NCBI GenBank assembly: GCA_016793585.1
Contig: JAEUJR010001065.1
Coordinates: 1 to 18,662, forward strand
Reading direction: 5' to 3'
From: Archangium sp.
GTDB lineage: Bacteria; Myxococcota; Myxococcia; Myxococcales; Myxococcaceae
Length of the DNA: 18,662 bases
Shown here: positions 16,316 to 18,662 of the stretch, one piece after another
Layout: each line of letters opens with the position of its first letter
How positions within the stretch are numbered: position 1 is the stretch's first letter
Program-made: the position numbers and the translations under genes
The notes under the pieces: generated by a model
The model's database searches: none
Told to the model about the DNA's origin: nothing
Seen by the model: only the letters and a program-made list of their open reading frames with translations

Positions 16316-16824
16316 TCAGCGCCCGCCGAAGGCTTCCTTCACGCGCTGAGCTGGCGTGGGCGCCTCGGAGCGGTACGGCTCGAGCCACCGGTAGGTCGGG
16401 CTCCAGTACCTGCGGTCGTCGGGTTTCCACACGCTGACCTGGAACGGGTCGGACGAGACACAAGCGCTCACCTCGGAGTCGCGAAGGCGATGACAGAACT
16501 GCCCACGCGCACAGTCTCCGGGCGCAAAGCAGCGCTTGAGACAGACCATGTTCATCGCGTCGTCCCAGACACACGTCGAGCCGAACGGGCATCTGCAACG
16601 GTCGCTGCAGAGCACCTGCTGGCGGCTGCGCAGCCAGGGGCGATCATCGGTGCAGATCAGCTTGATGTTCCCTGCGGCCCACCACCACAGAACGCCGGGA
16701 GCGCGAGACCACCATCGGCGGTGCACGGAGCGCCGATGTCGACCGGCGCATGCCAGGTGAAGGGCGGGTCTCGTCGGGCCTTCGTCTGCCCGATGATCAA
16801 CACGACGAGCAACACTCGATGCAC
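16316..16824 (-). pseudogene. Cys-rich exported protein, apparently frameshifted
   Basis: The first part starts with GTG at 16824, one base after the stop of the upstream PPC lipoprotein (alternative GTG at 16815). It encodes a signal peptide (VHRVLLVVLIIGQTKA) and then DPPFTWHAPVDIGAPC...FCGGGPQG before hitting TGA. Near 16669-16676 the protein-like reading moves to another frame (NIKLICTDDRPW...) and continues to the stop at 16316. That second part has many cysteines (LCSDRCRCPFGSTC, VCLKRCFAPGDC, GQFC, SACV) and a Trp/Tyr-rich tail. One missing base in the minus-strand run CAGGGAAC would rejoin the frames into about 170 aa. So it is a recent pseudogene, a sequencing or assembly error, or a programmed shift. 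The intact product would be secreted and disulfide-rich. Function unknown. Confidence 0.6.
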
Positions 16825-16825
16825 G

Positions 16826-18655
16826 TCAGCGCTGCCGCACGGCGATGCAGTAGGGGAACCCGCGGCGGGTCGTGCTGAACACTTCGCTCATGCGCAGAAA
16901 GTACGTGCCCGGCATCAGCGGCACCGACTCGTCGAGGTGTGAGCAGCTTCCTCGCCCGCCAGTGGTGTCCGACGAGATGGTGAGGCCCGCGCCGCTGAGC
17001 AGCTCGAGTCGCGAGGTCAGCGTGTCTGATTCGCAGCTCGGCATCGCGCCAGCCATCGACTCGATGACTTCGGCCTGAATTCGCGCCGGCTGCGCGAGGG
17101 TGAAGATGTAGACGTCGGTGAAGTCGGTCGTCGTGCCGAGCGCTCCGCACACCACCGTGTCGGGCCCGGTGAAGAGCGACGCTTGATTGGTGGTGTCGTT
17201 CGGCTCGACCTCGGCCGTTCGTGCCGTCAGCAGGGTCGCGGTCACCCAGTAGGGCAGCGGCTGTGTTCCCATCGCCGTGCGAGCCACCGACACGTAGTAC
17301 GTGCCCTGCTGAACCTGCGCCACCAGCAGCCGGCAGGCAGAGGCCGTCGAACCCTCGACCATGCTCACCACTGCCGCCGTCGAGTCGAGCAACGACATTC
17401 GAATCGACGTGAACGGCAGACACCCGAACCCATCGGTCGTCAGCCGAAGAACGCCCGGCGTGGCGACGTTGATTCGGTACAAGTCGGCCTCTCCGACCCC
17501 GAGGCTGCCGTTGATGGGCGTGCCCGGCGCGAGCACCTGTCCCGTGGCGTCAGCAAGCACCCGCGTGTCGTTGGGCTCGACCTCGGTCGGCCCTGAGGGC
17601 CGCAGGTACAGCTCGGCGCTGAGCGTGAAGCTGCCCGACATGCTCGAGGTGTAGCCGTCGATGACGATGAAGTACGTCGCCGTCGTGCCGGTCGAGTTGG
17701 TGATCAGGCCGGTCTCGTTGCCATTCGTGGTGGCATCGAAGCTCGCGACGCACACCGCGCCCTGCGAGGTACCACCCACGAGCGTTCCGCAGTTCGTCTC
17801 AGGAGCCTGCACCACGTTCACCACCACGTCCCACGTCGCGTTCGTCGTCACCTGAGCGACGCCGCCTGCCGGGATGTCGAGGCGATAGACGACGTCGCCC
17901 GATGTTTCGCTCAGACGACACCCCATGCTCGTCTGGAACCGGAAGTTGTTCGGGCGCGCACCCGTCGTGGACTGCACGGGAGAACCAAAGGGCAGCAACC
18001 TGGGCGACTGGCACGAGTCACCCGTACCCATCATGGCGGCTCCGCCGGCCGTCGCGGTTCCACCAGCCGTCGCGGTTCCACCAGCCGTCGCGGTTCCACC
18101 AGCCGTCGCGGTTCCACCAGCCGTCGCGGTTCCACCAGCCGTCGCGGTTCCGCCAGCCGACGCGGTTCCGCCAGCTGACGCGGTTCCACCAGCCGACGCA
18201 GTTCCACCAGCCGACGCAGTTCCACCAGCCGACGCTGTTCCACCGGCCGTCGCAGCTCCACCGGCAGTTGCGGATCCACCGGCAGTTGCGGATCCACCGG
18301 CAGTTGCGGATCCACCGGCGGTTGCGGATCCACCGGCGGTTGCGGATCCACCAGCCGTCGCAGCTCCACCAGCCGACGCAGTTCCACCGGCGCTCGCTGA
18401 GCCACCCGCCGCGGCGGTACCGCCTCCGCTCCCTGAATTGATCGAACTGCAGGAGCCGTTGATGCAGGCCTGACTGAAGCTGCATGAGCTGCACGTTTGC
18501 CCGCCAACGCCGCACGCGCTCGACAGGCTTCCCGGGTTGCAGAGCCCGTCGGCACCGCAGCAACCACGGCAGGTGGTCGTGTCACATCGTTGAGGAGGCG
18601 GGGTGGTGCCGCAAGCGGCAAGGCCAAGGACCACCACGAGAGACAGAGCGCGCAT
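16826..18655 (-). CDS. Lipoprotein: Cys-rich head, 20-unit repeat stalk, PPC domains
   Basis: 609 aa from the ATG at 18655. MRALSLVVVLGLAACG is a type II signal with lipobox LAAC and lipidated Cys15. Residues about 24-70 form a compact Cys-rich module (CRGCC, GLCNPG, ACGVGGQTCSSC, ACINGSC), a pattern I associate with myxobacterial surface proteins. Residues 83-202 are twenty hexapeptide repeats A-G-G-[TSA]-A-[TS]. The C-terminal roughly 390 residues carry bacterial pre-peptidase C-terminal (PPC)-like beta domains: one at about 220-345 (DVVYRLDIPAGGVAQVTT) and two introduced by EVEPNDT at about 358 and 481 (ADLYRINVATPGVLRLTTDG; DVYIFTLAQPARIQAEV). No protease domain is present. It is likely an outer-membrane-anchored surface protein, with PPC domains mediating binding. 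The Cys-rich exported protein follows one base after its stop. Confidence 0.9.
   Translation of the reverse strand: MRALSLVVVLGLAACGTTPPPQRCDTTTCRGCCGADGLCNPGSLSSACGVGGQTCSSCSFSQACINGSCSSINSGSGGGTAAAGGSASAGGTASAGGAATAGGSATAGGSATAGGSATAGGSATAGGSATAGGAATAGGTASAGGTASAGGTASAGGTASAGGTASAGGTATAGGTATAGGTATAGGTATAGGTATAGGTATAGGAAMMGTGDSCQSPRLLPFGSPVQSTTGARPNNFRFQTSMGCRLSETSGDVVYRLDIPAGGVAQVTTNATWDVVVNVVQAPETNCGTLVGGTSQGAVCVASFDATTNGNETGLITNSTGTTATYFIVIDGYTSSMSGSFTLSAELYLRPSGPTEVEPNDTRVLADATGQVLAPGTPINGSLGVGEADLYRINVATPGVLRLTTDGFGCLPFTSIRMSLLDSTAAVVSMVEGSTASACRLLVAQVQQGTYYVSVARTAMGTQPLPYWVTATLLTARTAEVEPNDTTNQASLFTGPDTVVCGALGTTTDFTDVYIFTLAQPARIQAEVIESMAGAMPSCESDTLTSRLELLSGAGLTISSDTTGGRGSCSHLDESVPLMPGTYFLRMSEVFSTTRRGFPYCIAVRQR
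18050..18409 (-). repeat. In-frame tandem repeat, 20 units of 18 bp
   Basis: Twenty contiguous 18-bp units, each encoding a hexapeptide A-G-G-x-A-x on the minus strand. Variants are blocked: units at 18050-18139 are identical AGGTAT, followed by AGGTAS, then a central AGGSAT block whose members share a GGATCC core, flanked on both sides by AGGAAT units. The blocks imply local duplication or gene conversion. There are no unique spacers, so it is not a CRISPR array. Confidence 0.96.
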
Positions 18656-18662
18656 GTGGTGC

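Noticed and set aside
15612..16598. 328-codon extension of the thioredoxin-like gene
   Set aside because: The upstream part overlaps the Cys-rich locus in the wrong frame and has shadow-like composition. The ATG at 16124 starts directly before the transmembrane helix.
18050..18409. Possible CRISPR array
   Set aside because: Units are contiguous 18-mers without unique spacers, in frame within a coding sequence, and no cas genes are present.
17902..18473. Plus-strand frames with FHQPSR and AVPPAV repeats
   Set aside because: They only mirror the 18-bp array of the minus-strand lipoprotein and lack any signal or start context.

Overview
The window is high-GC DNA (roughly two thirds G+C by eye) with the coding style of a myxobacterium (Myxococcota). 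Indicators are several lipoproteins with a type II signal peptide followed by long Gly/Ala/Ser/Thr tandem-repeat stalks, an NtrC-like sigma-54 activator, a many-PAS hybrid histidine kinase, a eukaryote-like Ser/Thr kinase, and frequent GTG starts. It looks chromosomal. I see no insertion sequence, integrase, CRISPR array, rRNA or tRNA. Genus-level assignment cannot be made from this sequence alone.

Layout, left to right. (1) 1-1845, minus strand: a 124-aa unknown protein translationally coupled (4-base stop/start overlap) to a large GTG-started exported helical protein that runs off the left edge. (2) 1846-2121: divergent intergenic region. (3) 2122-5447, plus: an orphan sigma-54-dependent response regulator followed 5 bp later by a lipoprotein (ASH domain, 24-bp-repeat stalk, probable seven-bladed FG-GAP/VCBS propeller). 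(4) 5487-5978, minus: small lipoprotein, convergent to the previous gene. (5) 6054-8153, plus: four co-directional genes, namely a helical protein of unknown function, a metallophosphoesterase, a conserved 81-aa coiled-coil protein and a DUF2878-type membrane protein. (6) 8287-12087, minus: a soluble five-PAS hybrid histidine kinase preceded by a YebC/TACO1-family gene. (7) 12165-14091, plus: an unknown 171-aa protein and another lipoprotein. (8) 14092-14312: short region with a possible broken minus-strand gene. (9) 14313-15611, plus: Ser/Thr kinase with a C-terminal zinc ribbon and hydrophobic tail. (10) 15612-18655, minus: a PPC-domain lipoprotein with a 20 x 18-bp stalk, then a Cys-rich exported protein that appears frameshifted, then a membrane-anchored, cysteine-free thioredoxin-like protein.

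Two themes dominate: signal transduction (sigma-54 activator, hybrid kinase, Ser/Thr kinase) and cell-surface lipoproteins built as anchor + flexible repeat arm + binding or structural domains. No single pathway joins all genes. The most interesting items are the ASH-stalk-propeller lipoprotein placed directly behind its likely regulator, the exported protein at the left edge that begins with GTG inside the previous stop, the frameshift in the Cys-rich gene, and the redox-dead thioredoxin-like protein.
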